DNA from: CAYPHY01 sp964410625
GTDB taxonomy: Bacteria; Chloroflexota; Anaerolineae; Promineifilales; Promineifilaceae
Direction of reading: 5' to 3'
Assembly: GCA_964410625.1 (NCBI GenBank)
Contig: CAYPHY010000006.1
Span: forward strand, 186,001-250,000
DNA length: 64,000 bases
Shown here: piece after piece, positions 39,619-48,433 of the stretch
Numbering within the stretch: the stretch's first letter is position 1
Layout: each line of letters starts with the position of its first letter
The notes under the pieces: model-generated
Seen by the model: the letters and a program-made list of their open reading frames with translations, nothing else
The model's database searches: none
What the model was told of the DNA's origin: nothing
Position numbers and translations under genes: made by a program

Positions 39619-40107
39619 ATGAATAGCTTAATGCGTTGGACTCCGCTGCGGCCGATGTGGCGCAATCGCAATTTGTGGGAAGAGTTTGATCGTCTGATGG
39701 AAGAGCCGTTGTCACTATTCCGCGACCAACAAGAGTGGCCTGGAACGTGGGGGCTGGCCCTGGATGTGGCCGAGACGGATGACAATTTTGTGGTGACGGC
39801 TTCGGCCCCTGGCGTCAATCCCGATGATATTGACATCACCCTTACCGACAACACCCTGACCATCAAGGGGGAGATGCGTAAGGATGAGACTGTTGAGGAA
39901 GAGAAGTATCATCTGCGCGAGCGACGCTATGGCAGTTTCAGCCGTACTCTAACTCTGCCCACGCCGGTTGACGCGGATAAGATTGAAGCGAACTTTGACA
40001 ATGGTGTGTTGACCGTGCAGCTACCGAAGACGGAAGCGGTTCGGCCGAAGCGCATCAATGTCAGAACAAACGGCCAGCAGCAAAAGGTGATTGAAGCGCA
40101 GAGTTAA
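39619..40107 (+). CDS. Small heat shock protein, Hsp20 family
   Basis: A 162-residue ATP-independent chaperone. The alpha-crystallin domain spans about 45-145: LALDVAETDDNFVVTASAPGVNPDDIDITL, then LTIKGEM, YHLRERRYGSFSRTLTLP and DADKIEANFDNGVLTVQLPK. The C-terminal RINV is a likely IxI/V anchor for oligomers. The N-terminal arm is short (WEEFDRLMEEPLSLF). GGAGGTGTAGAG precedes the ATG. A terminator follows. dnaJ lies next, making a small protein-quality group. Confidence 0.95.
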   Translation: MNSLMRWTPLRPMWRNRNLWEEFDRLMEEPLSLFRDQQEWPGTWGLALDVAETDDNFVVTASAPGVNPDDIDITLTDNTLTIKGEMRKDETVEEEKYHLRERRYGSFSRTLTLPTPVDADKIEANFDNGVLTVQLPKTEAVRPKRINVRTNGQQQKVIEAQS

Positions 40108-40127
40108 CATTGCAGCGTAACGATATT

Positions 40128-40195
40128 TTTCGACACGAATGACACGAATTTCACGAAAATAAGGGACAGAATTCGTGTTATTCGTGTCAAAGGGC
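40128..40195. repeat. Word-like inverted repeat, CACGAATGACACGAATTTCACG family
   Basis: TTTCGACACGAATGACACGAATTTCACG is mirrored by GAATTCGTGTTATTCGTGTCAAA. Relative of the element at 23383. It lies directly after hsp20. Confidence 0.8.
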
Positions 40196-40213
40196 GTAAG
40201 TCCTAATATAATG

Positions 40214-40247
40214 AAAATGCGACATCCTAGATGGTGTCGCATTTTTA
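40214..40247 (+). terminator. Intrinsic terminator after hsp20
   Basis: AAAATGCGACA and TGTCGCATTTT flank the loop TCCTAGATGG, followed by TTATTT. Confidence 0.85.
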
Positions 40248-40386
40248 TTTGTGTTGGCAACGGCCGAATACAATAGTTCTTTTTTTCTCTTATCTAATCT
40301 CTTTCTGACCTGTTTGTGGCATAATATACTGATACATCATTAGGCTAATCAGATAGCAGTACGAAGATGCTGACAAGGTTGAATAG

Positions 40387-41364
40387 ATGAATTATAAGGA
40401 TTATTACCAGACGCTGGGCGTGAAGAAGAGCGCCTCGGCCGATGAAATCAAAAAAGCATATCGAAAACTAGCACGCAAGCACCACCCTGATGTCAACCCT
40501 GGGGATAAGGCGGCCGAAGAGAAGTTCAAGGACGTCAACGAAGCGTATGAGGTGCTATCCGACCCGGAAAAGCGAGAGAAGTATGATCGCTTTGGCGCGG
40601 AGTGGCAGCAATATTCGCGTGCGGGCGGCCGTCCTGAGGACTTTAACTGGTCGGCCTGGGGTAGCGGCCCTGGTGGTGGCACACAATATCGCACCGTCTC
40701 GCCGGAAGAGTTTGAGCAAATGTTTGGCGGAGGGGGCAGCGGCGGCTTCTCTGACTTCTTCGAGACGCTGTTTGGTGGCGGCCGCCGGACGACCTCTGGC
40801 TTTGGCGGCTTTGGGGCTGATGATATTTTCAGTAGCGGCCGTGCCACAACGCGCCAACCACAACGGCAGGAACATACGGTTGAAATCACGCTAGAGGAGG
40901 CGTTTAACGGCACAACGCGCACGCTGCAATGGCAGGACGGCCGGCGCATTGAGGCCAAAATCCCGCGTGGGGTGCGTACCGGCTCGAAGGTGCGACTCAG
41001 CGGGGCGAGCAATGGGACAGGCCAGGGGGATGTTTACCTGAATGTTGAGGTCTTGCCCCATCCAACCTATGAACGGGATGGCGACAATCTGAGGATGACC
41101 CTGCCGGTGGATCTGTTTACTGCCCTGCTCGGTGGCAAACTGGCTGTACCGGCGATTGATAAGACGGTGAATTTGACCATTCCTGCGGGCAGCGCCAATG
41201 GAAGGGTCTTTCGACTGAACAAGCTAGGGATGCCGCGCCTGCGCCAACCGGATGAACGCGGCGATCTCTATGTGACCATTAACGTGGAGCTACCGCGCAA
41301 TCTCTCTGAGGAAGAGAAGAAGCTGGTTAGTGAGTGGCGGGAGATTCGGGATAGGGCTGGATGA
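40387..41364 (+). CDS. DnaJ/CbpA-type co-chaperone
   Basis: A 325-residue J-protein of the type without the Cys-rich zinc domain. The J domain (1-70) has DYYQTLGVKKSASADEIKKAYRKLARKHHPDVNPG with the HPD motif. A Gly/Phe-rich stretch (about 85-150) follows, then the two beta-sandwich substrate domains with VEITLEEAFNGTTRTL and RLNKLGMPRLRQPDERGDLYV, typical of CbpA. It stimulates DnaK ATPase. Its own promoter region is about 130 bp; TATACTGATACATCATTAGGC is AT rich but no clear CIRCE element was found. Confidence 0.94.
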   Translation: MNYKDYYQTLGVKKSASADEIKKAYRKLARKHHPDVNPGDKAAEEKFKDVNEAYEVLSDPEKREKYDRFGAEWQQYSRAGGRPEDFNWSAWGSGPGGGTQYRTVSPEEFEQMFGGGGSGGFSDFFETLFGGGRRTTSGFGGFGADDIFSSGRATTRQPQRQEHTVEITLEEAFNGTTRTLQWQDGRRIEAKIPRGVRTGSKVRLSGASNGTGQGDVYLNVEVLPHPTYERDGDNLRMTLPVDLFTALLGGKLAVPAIDKTVNLTIPAGSANGRVFRLNKLGMPRLRQPDERGDLYVTINVELPRNLSEEEKKLVSEWREIRDRAG

Positions 41365-41369
41365 TTGGG

Positions 41370-41444
41370 AGCAGAGGGGCAGAGGAGCAGGGGAGCAGAG
41401 AAGAGGCAAGCAGTGGGCAGTTTTCAATCTCTAATCTCCAATCT
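41370..41444. repeat. Word-like repeat block, GGAGCAGAGGGGCAGAGG plus CTAATCTCCAATCTC
   Basis: Two word types meet: GGGAGCAGAGGGGCAGAGGAGCAGG on the left (the complement of words inserted in pyrF) and CAATCTCTAATCTCCAATCTC on the right. It lies between convergent dnaJ and the VWA gene, and its last word runs into the VWA stop. Confidence 0.75.
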
Positions 41445-42623
41445 CTAATCTCTAACCGCTTCCCCCATTAGCTCTGGGAAGCGGTCGGGGGTGCAGGCAA
41501 AGACGGGGAGGCCGAGGTTGCTTATCTCCTGGGCCAGGGCCTGGTTGTAGCGTGGTGCGCCTTTGTCGTTGAGGGCGAGCAGGGTGATTACGTTGACGCC
41601 ATCGGTCGCCAACGTCTCTATTCGGCGCACCGTTTGTGCTTTGTTTCCCCCTTCAAAGAGATCAGTAATCAGGACGAGGACGGTATCATGCGGCCGTGTC
41701 ACCGCCTGCTGGCAATAGGACAATGCGCGGTCAATATTCGTCCCGCCGCCCAGCCGCATCCCAAAGAGCAGTTCTACGGGATCATCCAGTTGGTCAGTCA
41801 TATCTACCACCGAGGTGTCGAACAGCACCAGCCGGGTGGAGATGGTCGGAATCGAAGCCATGACCGCCGCGGCGATCCCAGCATAAACGACGGATGTCAC
41901 CATGGAGCCGCTGGTGTCAATGCAGAGGATGACATCTTTCAGCGAGGAGCGTTTACGGCCGTAGCCAATTAGTTTCTCCGGGATAATCGTCGCCTGTTCT
42001 GGCTGGTAATGTTTGAGATTGGCGTAGATGGTGCGTTGCCAGTTGATCTCTTGCAGGCGGCGCGGCCGTGTTGTCCGCGTCGCGCGGTTCAGGCTCCCCG
42101 TAATGGCCTGTCGTAGTGGATGCTTCAGTTGTTTGATCAACTCCTCGACGACTTGCGCCACCACTTGCCGCGCCGTTTCCCGCGTTTTCTCTGGCATGAC
42201 GCGACGCAGAGAGAGCAAGGTGGCCGCCAGTTGGGCATCCGGCTCGATCTCCGCCAGCAGTTCCGGTTGATCGAGCAGTTGGCGCACATTAAGCCGTTGT
42301 AGGGCGTCGCGCTGCATAATTTCCACCACCGGATCAGGAAAATAGCGGCGAATATCCCCCAGCCAGCGGGCCACGTCGGGCATTGAGTCGCTTAAATCCC
42401 CTCCCTGGCTATCGCCATAGAGTGATTCCAACGCCTCATCTATCGCCCGTTCCTCTTCCGACAAGCCTTCGCCGGGCTGCGGGTCACCACCAACCCCGCC
42501 CTGCTGCTCGGACTCCTGTTCCTCCTCTACCTCGCCCAAGACCAACCGCCACCTTCGGCGGCGTTCGTCGGCCGCCTGTTGGCTGGAGTAAAAAGCGTAC
42601 AGAAAATCGTCTTGCTGATTCAT
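41445..42623 (-). CDS. VWA-domain protein of the MoxR/DUF5682/SWIM island
   Basis: A 392-residue protein. The C-terminal von Willebrand A domain (about 215-390) has an intact MIDAS start, CIDTSGSM (DxSxS), with a Thr-site region GMRLGGGTNIDRAL and DTVLVLITDLFEGG. The N-terminal half is helical with an acidic stretch (EVEEEQESEQQGG). VWA proteins paired with MoxR ATPases usually act in metal insertion or complex remodelling. Its ATG is adjacent to the stop of the DUF5682 gene, so it is the last gene of the island. Confidence 0.88.
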   Translation of the reverse strand: MNQQDDFLYAFYSSQQAADERRRRWRLVLGEVEEEQESEQQGGVGGDPQPGEGLSEEERAIDEALESLYGDSQGGDLSDSMPDVARWLGDIRRYFPDPVVEIMQRDALQRLNVRQLLDQPELLAEIEPDAQLAATLLSLRRVMPEKTRETARQVVAQVVEELIKQLKHPLRQAITGSLNRATRTTRPRRLQEINWQRTIYANLKHYQPEQATIIPEKLIGYGRKRSSLKDVILCIDTSGSMVTSVVYAGIAAAVMASIPTISTRLVLFDTSVVDMTDQLDDPVELLFGMRLGGGTNIDRALSYCQQAVTRPHDTVLVLITDLFEGGNKAQTVRRIETLATDGVNVITLLALNDKGAPRYNQALAQEISNLGLPVFACTPDRFPELMGEAVRD

Positions 42624-44954
42624 TTAGTCCAAATCCACTTTATCCACTTTCAACAACTGCGCTATATACGCCAACACTGCGTCCGCCTGCTGCTGGTTGA
42701 AGCGCGGCAGAGGAGCTTCTGGCGGACGGCCAGCGGTTGCCGATGACCCATAGCGAACGCGCTCCTGCAATTGCCGTCGGATAGCGTCGGGAAAGCTGGA
42801 AAACGGCCGCCGCAAGAGGGGCAATACCCCCTGGAACTGCTCGCGATCCAATCCGGCAATCCAGCCATCCACCAATTGCCACAGCCGCGTGTCATGCACC
42901 AGGATCAGTCCGCTATCGCGCAGAAAACCATCCAGCCAATCGGCCGCTTCCTTGGTTTGTTGCCAATCACCCACTCCTAAAGGCAAGGCCCGGCGCATTC
43001 GCGTGGTCACCTCGTCGGCCGAAAAGGCGTCTGAATCCAGCAACAGGCGACACGCCCGCCCGGCAACCAGCCCATGCAAGCGGGGCTGATCGGCCAACCG
43101 AGCCAGGACGGCCTGCCATTGCTGCGCTTGCTCCGCCTTTTGCATCATATTGACCGCGCCGGCCACCGCCACCAATCGCGCCAGCATCCCCTCGGCCGCG
43201 CTGTCATCGAGCGAGCGGCAAGCCCCTGGCAAACCGATGCACACACGTGCCAGCAGATGATCAAAGACGCGCTGCATTTGCTCCTGGTGTGCGGCCGTTT
43301 GCCGCAAATTGCCATAGCGTAGGGATTGGGCAAGCGGTGGCAAGGTCTCCATCATGTGAGCGATGTCGCTACTGACGGCCGCCAGCTCTTCAATCCGCGC
43401 CAGCAAGGCCGGTATTGTCTCCGGCAAGTCGGCCAGCGCGACTTGATCAATGAGTTTGGTTAATTGGGGCAGTTCAGTCGAGCGAGTGGCGGTGTCCTCC
43501 ACAAAGGCAGCGGCCGCGTCGCGCACCGTATTGCCCCATATCCCCGCCTGCACCACGCGCACCGAGAGTTCCGGTAGCCACTGCAACTCCCACGCTTCAG
43601 CGTAGGTCCCCACCTGCCCGCGCAAGGTCATTGGTTTTCCCCAATGGATGTCGAGCAGTAGCAGACGATACAACAACTGGCTACGCGAAAGGTGTAAGGG
43701 ATCGCGCAAATCTAATGTCAGCGTGTTTTTCTCCGCTTCCGGCAATAACTGTAATGCTTGTTGTTGCTGTTGTAGATCACGTTGCAGCGGGACCATCGGC
43801 ACGCCCGGCGGAACCATCCCCATCCGCTCACCCACCGTCAAGCGGCGGCGGATCAGATCCATTGGCTCGTTCGCGCCAAAGCAGATCGCGCTTTGGGTCG
43901 CTTCGTTTAGCTCTGTCAGTCCCGGCAACGGCCGCCCGCGAATGGCAGCCAACGCCTCCGCCAGGCGCACCGCTTCGATCACATGCGCCGGAGCGACATC
44001 CATCTGCTCTTCGCGCAGCAAGGCCGCCACACGTGACAGCCAACGGGCGCTAATCTCCACCAGCGGCCGTCCTGCCTCGCTCGCCTCCCACAAGTGGTGA
44101 TACCACCCTGGCGAGTGAATCCCCGCGCCATAGCCGCTGGCCTGGGCCAGACGGCCGTAGGTCCAGGGGACCCAAGACGCCTCGACCTCGGCTACCGGCA
44201 AGTCTCGTAATAGTGCCACGTCTTCGGCCTCATTTGCCAGATCGCCCAGCGCCGGGCCGTGCCACGCGCCACAGACTACAGCGATACGCTGCCGTCCTGC
44301 GGTCACTGCCTGGCGGATGGTTTGCCGCATGTAGGCTTCACGTTGGAGGGCGATGCGGCGGCCGATGGCCTCGACGGTGTTGGCGGGGGGTAGTTGCTCA
44401 GCCTCGGCTGTTTCGCGCAAGGTCGCCATCAGCCACAGCACCGACTCAAAGAAAGCAACCGCCTCCCCTCCCTGTTGCTGCTGCTCCACCAGACCATTCC
44501 ACCATGCCTCATAATCGCTGTGTCCGGCAGCGGCCGCCAGCCGCCGGAAAGGGTCGAATGAGGGCGGCGTGGCTCTGTGTCCCAAAGCGAGTTGGTGACG
44601 TTGGGGCAAGTCCATGAAATGCACCGGTATCTCCCGTTCCAGGGCGTAACGAATGGCTTGCAACTCCGGCGAAAAGAGGGCGAAGGGGTAGAACGTCGCC
44701 CGTCGCGGTTTGTCGGGGCGGTAGACGAGTAAGGCCACCGGCAAAATCAACGCCGGATGAAGGAGCCAATGGAGCAAGTCGTCGGCGTCGGGCGGCCCTT
44801 CTACCAGTACACAATCCGGCTCTAAGGCTGACAACGCCTGACGCAGCAAGCGAGCCGACCCTGGCCCGTGATGGCGAATACCGAGGACGTGGATAGAGCG
44901 TAAACGGTGGGCGGTAAGCGGCCGGCCGTTGGCAGTGGACATTCCTAAAGACAT
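42624..44954 (-). CDS. DUF5682-type protein
   Basis: A 776-residue soluble protein. The N-terminal part IHVLGIRHHGPGSARLLRQALSALEPDCVLVEGPPDADDLLHW is the feature I associate with DUF5682; the IRHHGPGSA and VEGPP motifs, followed by IAVVCGAWHGPAL near 220, recall TraB/erythromycin-esterase-like folds with catalytic-looking His and Glu. The rest is helical. Function unknown. It stands between MoxR (6-nt gap) and VWA (0-nt gap), so the three are co-translated. The enzyme-like motifs suggest it is the effector of the set, but that is inference. Confidence 0.82.
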   Translation of the reverse strand: MSLGMSTANGRPLTAHRLRSIHVLGIRHHGPGSARLLRQALSALEPDCVLVEGPPDADDLLHWLLHPALILPVALLVYRPDKPRRATFYPFALFSPELQAIRYALEREIPVHFMDLPQRHQLALGHRATPPSFDPFRRLAAAAGHSDYEAWWNGLVEQQQQGGEAVAFFESVLWLMATLRETAEAEQLPPANTVEAIGRRIALQREAYMRQTIRQAVTAGRQRIAVVCGAWHGPALGDLANEAEDVALLRDLPVAEVEASWVPWTYGRLAQASGYGAGIHSPGWYHHLWEASEAGRPLVEISARWLSRVAALLREEQMDVAPAHVIEAVRLAEALAAIRGRPLPGLTELNEATQSAICFGANEPMDLIRRRLTVGERMGMVPPGVPMVPLQRDLQQQQQALQLLPEAEKNTLTLDLRDPLHLSRSQLLYRLLLLDIHWGKPMTLRGQVGTYAEAWELQWLPELSVRVVQAGIWGNTVRDAAAAFVEDTATRSTELPQLTKLIDQVALADLPETIPALLARIEELAAVSSDIAHMMETLPPLAQSLRYGNLRQTAAHQEQMQRVFDHLLARVCIGLPGACRSLDDSAAEGMLARLVAVAGAVNMMQKAEQAQQWQAVLARLADQPRLHGLVAGRACRLLLDSDAFSADEVTTRMRRALPLGVGDWQQTKEAADWLDGFLRDSGLILVHDTRLWQLVDGWIAGLDREQFQGVLPLLRRPFSSFPDAIRRQLQERVRYGSSATAGRPPEAPLPRFNQQQADAVLAYIAQLLKVDKVDLD

Positions 44955-44960
44955 GGTGGC

Positions 44961-46046
44961 TTATACCAGTTCGCGACAGGCACGGTAGAGGTCGTCCCAG
45001 CCCGCTTTGTCCTTCATCACCGTCTCCAGGTACTCTTGCCAGATCACGGCGTCCTGCACTGGGTCTTTGATCACCGCACCGGTCAGGCTGGCGGCGAGAT
45101 CGGCCGCTTGCAAACGGCCGTCGCCAAAGTGTGCGGCCAACGCCAGTCCACTATTGACCACCGAAATCGCCTCGCCTGTACTTAAGGTGCTGCTTGGCGA
45201 CTTGACCTTCGCCTTGCCATCCTCGGTTAGCCCTCCGCGCAGTTCGCGGAAAATGACAACGACGCGGCGAATCTCCTCTAAGGCTGGACGTTCGGCCGGT
45301 AGTTCGAGCGCCCGGCTCAGGCTGTCCACCCGTTGTTGGACGATGGTGATCTCTTCTTCGGCCGTTGCCGGAAGGGGCAACACCACCGTATTAAACCGCC
45401 GTCTCAACGCGCTGGAGAGATCGTTCACTCCCCGGTCGCGGTCGTTGGAGGTGGCGATAACGTTAAAACCCTTGGCCGCCTGCACATGGTCATGGAGTTC
45501 AGGGATGGGTAGCAAGCGTTCGGAGAGGATGGTAATCAACGCATCTTGCACATCGGAGGGAATGCGGGTCAACTCCTCTACCCGCGCCACCTTGCCGTCG
45601 CGCATGGCGGTCATCACCGGGCTGGGAACCAACGCCTCCGGCGTCGGCCCCCGCGCGATCAGGCTGGCATAGTTCCAGCCATAGCGGATCATCTCTTCGC
45701 TGGTTCCCGCCGTCCCTTGCACCAACAGGGTTGAGTCGCCGGAGACGGCCGCTGCCAGATGCTCAGAGACCCAGGTCTTACCCGTCCCCGGCACGCCGAG
45801 CAAGAGCAATGCCCGGTCGGTGGTCAGGGTGGCGATGGCGACTTCAATCAGGCGGCCGTTGCCGATGTACTTCGGCGTGATGGTGAAGCCATTATCCAGT
45901 GTACCACCAAGCAGGTAAGTGGCAACTGCCCAGGGGGACAGCCGCCAATTGGGTGGGTGCGGCCGAGCGTCATGGCGCTCTAATTCCGCCAACTCTTCGG
46001 CAAACGCCTGCTCCGCCAGTGCCCGTTGAATTTCATTGTTGATCAT
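44961..46046 (-). CDS. MoxR-type AAA+ ATPase
   Basis: A 361-residue ATPase. Walker A is LLLGVPGTGKTWVSEHLA near 83-100, Walker B and following motif VARVEELTRIPSDVQDALITILSERLLPIPE, sensor 1 VIATSNDRDRGVNDLSSALRRRFNTVVLP near 195-223. The lid domain follows. MoxR ATPases remodel complexes together with VWA partners, here the gene two positions downstream. ATG 46046 has GGAG six nt upstream; the longer frame to 46079 lacks one. The 5' region is shared with a plus-strand toxin-antitoxin pair. Confidence 0.9.
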   Translation of the reverse strand: MINNEIQRALAEQAFAEELAELERHDARPHPPNWRLSPWAVATYLLGGTLDNGFTITPKYIGNGRLIEVAIATLTTDRALLLLGVPGTGKTWVSEHLAAAVSGDSTLLVQGTAGTSEEMIRYGWNYASLIARGPTPEALVPSPVMTAMRDGKVARVEELTRIPSDVQDALITILSERLLPIPELHDHVQAAKGFNVIATSNDRDRGVNDLSSALRRRFNTVVLPLPATAEEEITIVQQRVDSLSRALELPAERPALEEIRRVVVIFRELRGGLTEDGKAKVKSPSSTLSTGEAISVVNSGLALAAHFGDGRLQAADLAASLTGAVIKDPVQDAVIWQEYLETVMKDKAGWDDLYRACRELV

Positions 46047-46117
46047 TTTCTTCTCCAAACTATAGAACGAGTTCCACAATATATGGTGCTATCATGGGAA
46101 ATCACTCTATACATGTC

Positions 46118-46148
46118 CCTGTTAAACTCTTTCAATTCCTGTTAAACT
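46118..46148. promoter_or_regulatory. Direct repeat CCTGTTAAACT x2, candidate operator
   Basis: CCTGTTAAACT occurs at 46118-46128 and 46138-46148, a 20-bp period, ending 7 bp before the DUF433 start and within the divergent promoter region with moxR. Its place fits autoregulation by the antitoxin. Confidence 0.5.
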
Positions 46149-46155
46149 AGGTTGT

Positions 46156-46464
46156 ATGGAAAACACAGATACCATTCAGGCCATTGAGCTAATTGCCACG
46201 AATCCTGTAATACGCCACGGCAGGCCCTATATCCTAAACACAACCGTAACGGTCAGCGACATCGTCATCGCCAAGAATTATCATAATCTGGACGCTGACG
46301 GAATTGCCGATTGGTATGGTTTGACATTGCCACAAGTGTATGCTGCTCTTGCTTATTACTACGCTCATAAACCTGATATTGACGAAATGATACGCACCCA
46401 ATTTCGCCGCGCCGAACAATTAAAGGAGAACCGTGTTGGCAGCCGGCATACGCTTCTATCTTGA
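46156..46464 (+). CDS. DUF433 antitoxin-like protein
   Basis: A 102-residue protein of the DUF433/VapB-like HTH type. It shows the family pattern: ELIATNPVIRHGRPYILNTTVTVSDIVIAKNYHNLDADGIADWYGLTLPQVYAALAYYYAHKPDID in pieces, where GRPxIxGT becomes GRPYILNT. The C terminus EQLKENRV overlaps the next gene by 32 nt, a usual coupling in toxin-antitoxin pairs. It should neutralise the PIN-like protein and bind the operator. The pair is inserted, in reverse orientation, into the MoxR island. Confidence 0.88.
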   Translation: MENTDTIQAIELIATNPVIRHGRPYILNTTVTVSDIVIAKNYHNLDADGIADWYGLTLPQVYAALAYYYAHKPDIDEMIRTQFRRAEQLKENRVGSRHTLLS

Positions 46465-46771
46465 TGAAAATCTTCCCATCGCAATCGCTGAACAATTAAG
46501 ACGTCGCGGCATAGAAGTGGTTACGGCCCGCGATCTAAATGTGCTTGGTCGAAGCGATGATTCCCATCTCCAACTAACTATAAGCACGGGCTATGTCCTT
46601 TGTACGAATGATGCTGATTTCGTAGAAATTGACGCCCATGGAATTGAACATACAGGTATCGTCTTTGGTCAACAACACAAACATGGTATCGGTGACTGGG
46701 TACGATATTTGGAGCTTATTCATGCCATATATGAACCTGAAGACATGTGGAATCATGTTGAATACCTGTAA
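46433..46771 (+). CDS. DUF5615 PIN-like toxin
   Basis: A 112-residue PIN-like nuclease. Acidic residues typical of the fold are visible: FYLDENLPIAIAEQLRRRGIEVVTARDLNVLGRSDDSHL and LCTNDADFVEI (DxDF). Start GTG 46433 (or TTG 46436) follows AAGGAG at 46423-46428. PIN-type toxins cut RNA such as tRNA or rRNA. It partners with the DUF433 protein. It ends 11 nt before the convergent stop of the DUF5691 gene. Confidence 0.88.
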   Translation: MLAAGIRFYLDENLPIAIAEQLRRRGIEVVTARDLNVLGRSDDSHLQLTISTGYVLCTNDADFVEIDAHGIEHTGIVFGQQHKHGIGDWVRYLELIHAIYEPEDMWNHVEYL

Positions 46772-46782
46772 AAATTTATGTC

Positions 46783-48333
46783 TCACTGAATCGTATCCAG
46801 CATCTCATCCCTAAAAGTAATTGTCTTCAAAAATGTCTTGACCGCCTGTTTCCAGGGATCGCTTAGTTCGCTGGTTGCAAAGGCTTCGGCCGCATATCCC
46901 GCCACCTCCGGCACACATTGTCTGGCCAGTTGGCGCATTTGATGTCGTAGTATGGGGGATGCTTTGCTTTCATTCTCAAGCGTGGCCTGTCCTACCAGAA
47001 AGTCAACCCACAACCGGCTTGTTGCCAAATCCCAGGGATGGGGCCAATGGCGCAAGAAGCGAATGAGGGGCATATTGGCCGCCACTGTCTGCTCTTTGTC
47101 AGAAACCCTTTTCTGCACCTCCGCAAAACAACGATCGGGGGGCAAAATGGCGATGAGTCGCGCAGTGCGATCGCTGTAGCTGTCCTGCTCTAACAAGGTC
47201 ATCGCCCACTCTACATTGCGCTGGCGCAGCGCGGCCGTCGCCAGGGCAGTTGTCAGCGTACGCGGCCACTTGCTGGTCTGGACGGCGCGGACAATCTCGG
47301 CCGGCTTTGCTTTCCAGCTCTCGCTCCAATGTGTAAGCGGTATTGCTCCGACTATCTGGACCAACATCCGGGTGCGTTCATTGGGTGTTGGTTCGGCCGC
47401 TGCCGGGCGATTCACCCCATCACGCACCAGCGAATCTACAATCACCTCTGGAAAGCGGACGTTGATCTGGGCCTTTAGCTGTGGCGTCCAGAGCAGCATA
47501 GCGGCCCCATTGGCGATCATGCGCTGGCAAAGCCGCGAGTCGGGCAGGGAAGCCAGCAGTTCGGCCGCCTTCCGCCGCACCGTCACATCGCGGTCATCCA
47601 AAGCCCGTTCAAGGAATGGCTCATCCTCGGCGCTTAGCCCCTGCCCCAACGAACGGATCAAGTCGCGGCGCATGGCATCGGCGTCACTCTTCCAGGTGCT
47701 TTCTAATAGCTGGCGGCCGACGGCGGGAGCGTGCAGGCGCAAATAGGCCAACAATGCCCGGCGGCCGTTCAACTCCAGCTGTTGCCAGTGGGCGCGTAAA
47801 GTAGGCCAGTTGTCAAACTCGACGGTTGCGTACTCCCAGGCTGGGTTGAGCGCGGCGAGATGACGGCCGAGTTCCCCCAGGAGCGGATAGATAAATGGGC
47901 GGTGGCGCGGGACCTTTGCCCCTTGCTCCAATAAATGGGTCAGTTGTTCCCCCGGTGCGCAGAATCCGGCACAGTTAACCGCCTGTAGAAATTCCGGTAG
48001 TAGTTCAGGAAGTTCCTGGTTTAACAGGCGTTCGAGGAGGTGGGTGGCTGCGGCGGGGAGGGGCAACCGTTGGTCTTGAATAGTGGACTGGGACGGGGCT
48101 GCCTGCTCAACCGTCACTTGTCGCGGCAACCAGCCGACTTGTTGCTGGAGCACGGTCGTTCCGGCAACAGCCAGCAACAACTCTTCGGCCGTAAGCGTTT
48201 GCTGCCACTGTGCCACTAACGCAGCCAGTGGCGTGGCGGAATCAGTCGCGGCTATTAAATCTGGCGGTTCGCCGCGTCCAGTTCCTACCAGGGCTGCACC
48301 CACCAATTTTTGCCACAGACTCAGTTCATTCAT
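46783..48333 (-). CDS. DUF5691-type HEAT-repeat-like protein
   Basis: A 516-residue helical protein. The start MNELSLWQKLVGAALVGTGRGEPPDL resembles the DUF5691 opening (WxxLvxxAlvGTxR). The middle has armadillo/HEAT-like helical pairs (DEPFLERALDDRDVTVRRKAAELLASLPDSRL). ATG 48333 is preferred because upstream residues come from a repeat. In many genomes the gene lies between a SWIM zinc-finger gene and a MoxR gene, as here. Probably a scaffold; no enzymatic motif is seen. It is separated from moxR by the inverted toxin-antitoxin pair. Confidence 0.8.
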   Translation of the reverse strand: MNELSLWQKLVGAALVGTGRGEPPDLIAATDSATPLAALVAQWQQTLTAEELLLAVAGTTVLQQQVGWLPRQVTVEQAAPSQSTIQDQRLPLPAAATHLLERLLNQELPELLPEFLQAVNCAGFCAPGEQLTHLLEQGAKVPRHRPFIYPLLGELGRHLAALNPAWEYATVEFDNWPTLRAHWQQLELNGRRALLAYLRLHAPAVGRQLLESTWKSDADAMRRDLIRSLGQGLSAEDEPFLERALDDRDVTVRRKAAELLASLPDSRLCQRMIANGAAMLLWTPQLKAQINVRFPEVIVDSLVRDGVNRPAAAEPTPNERTRMLVQIVGAIPLTHWSESWKAKPAEIVRAVQTSKWPRTLTTALATAALRQRNVEWAMTLLEQDSYSDRTARLIAILPPDRCFAEVQKRVSDKEQTVAANMPLIRFLRHWPHPWDLATSRLWVDFLVGQATLENESKASPILRHQMRQLARQCVPEVAGYAAEAFATSELSDPWKQAVKTFLKTITFRDEMLDTIQ

Positions 48334-48349
48334 TTCAATAATTAAACAA

Positions 48350-48421
48350 TAGAAACCGGGTTTCTTAGCTTTTACTAGCCGGAACCGATTTCTCAACAGA
48401 AACCAGAAACCCGGTTTCTAA
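48350..48421. repeat. Word-like inverted repeat, GAAACCGGGTTTCTTAG family
   Basis: AGAAACCGGGTTTCTTAG is mirrored by CAGAAACCCGGTTTCTAA about 50 bp later; each copy is itself palindromic (AGAAACCGGGTTTCT). Relative at 61486-61548. Confidence 0.8.
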
Positions 48422-48433
48422 AGACAACAGTTT

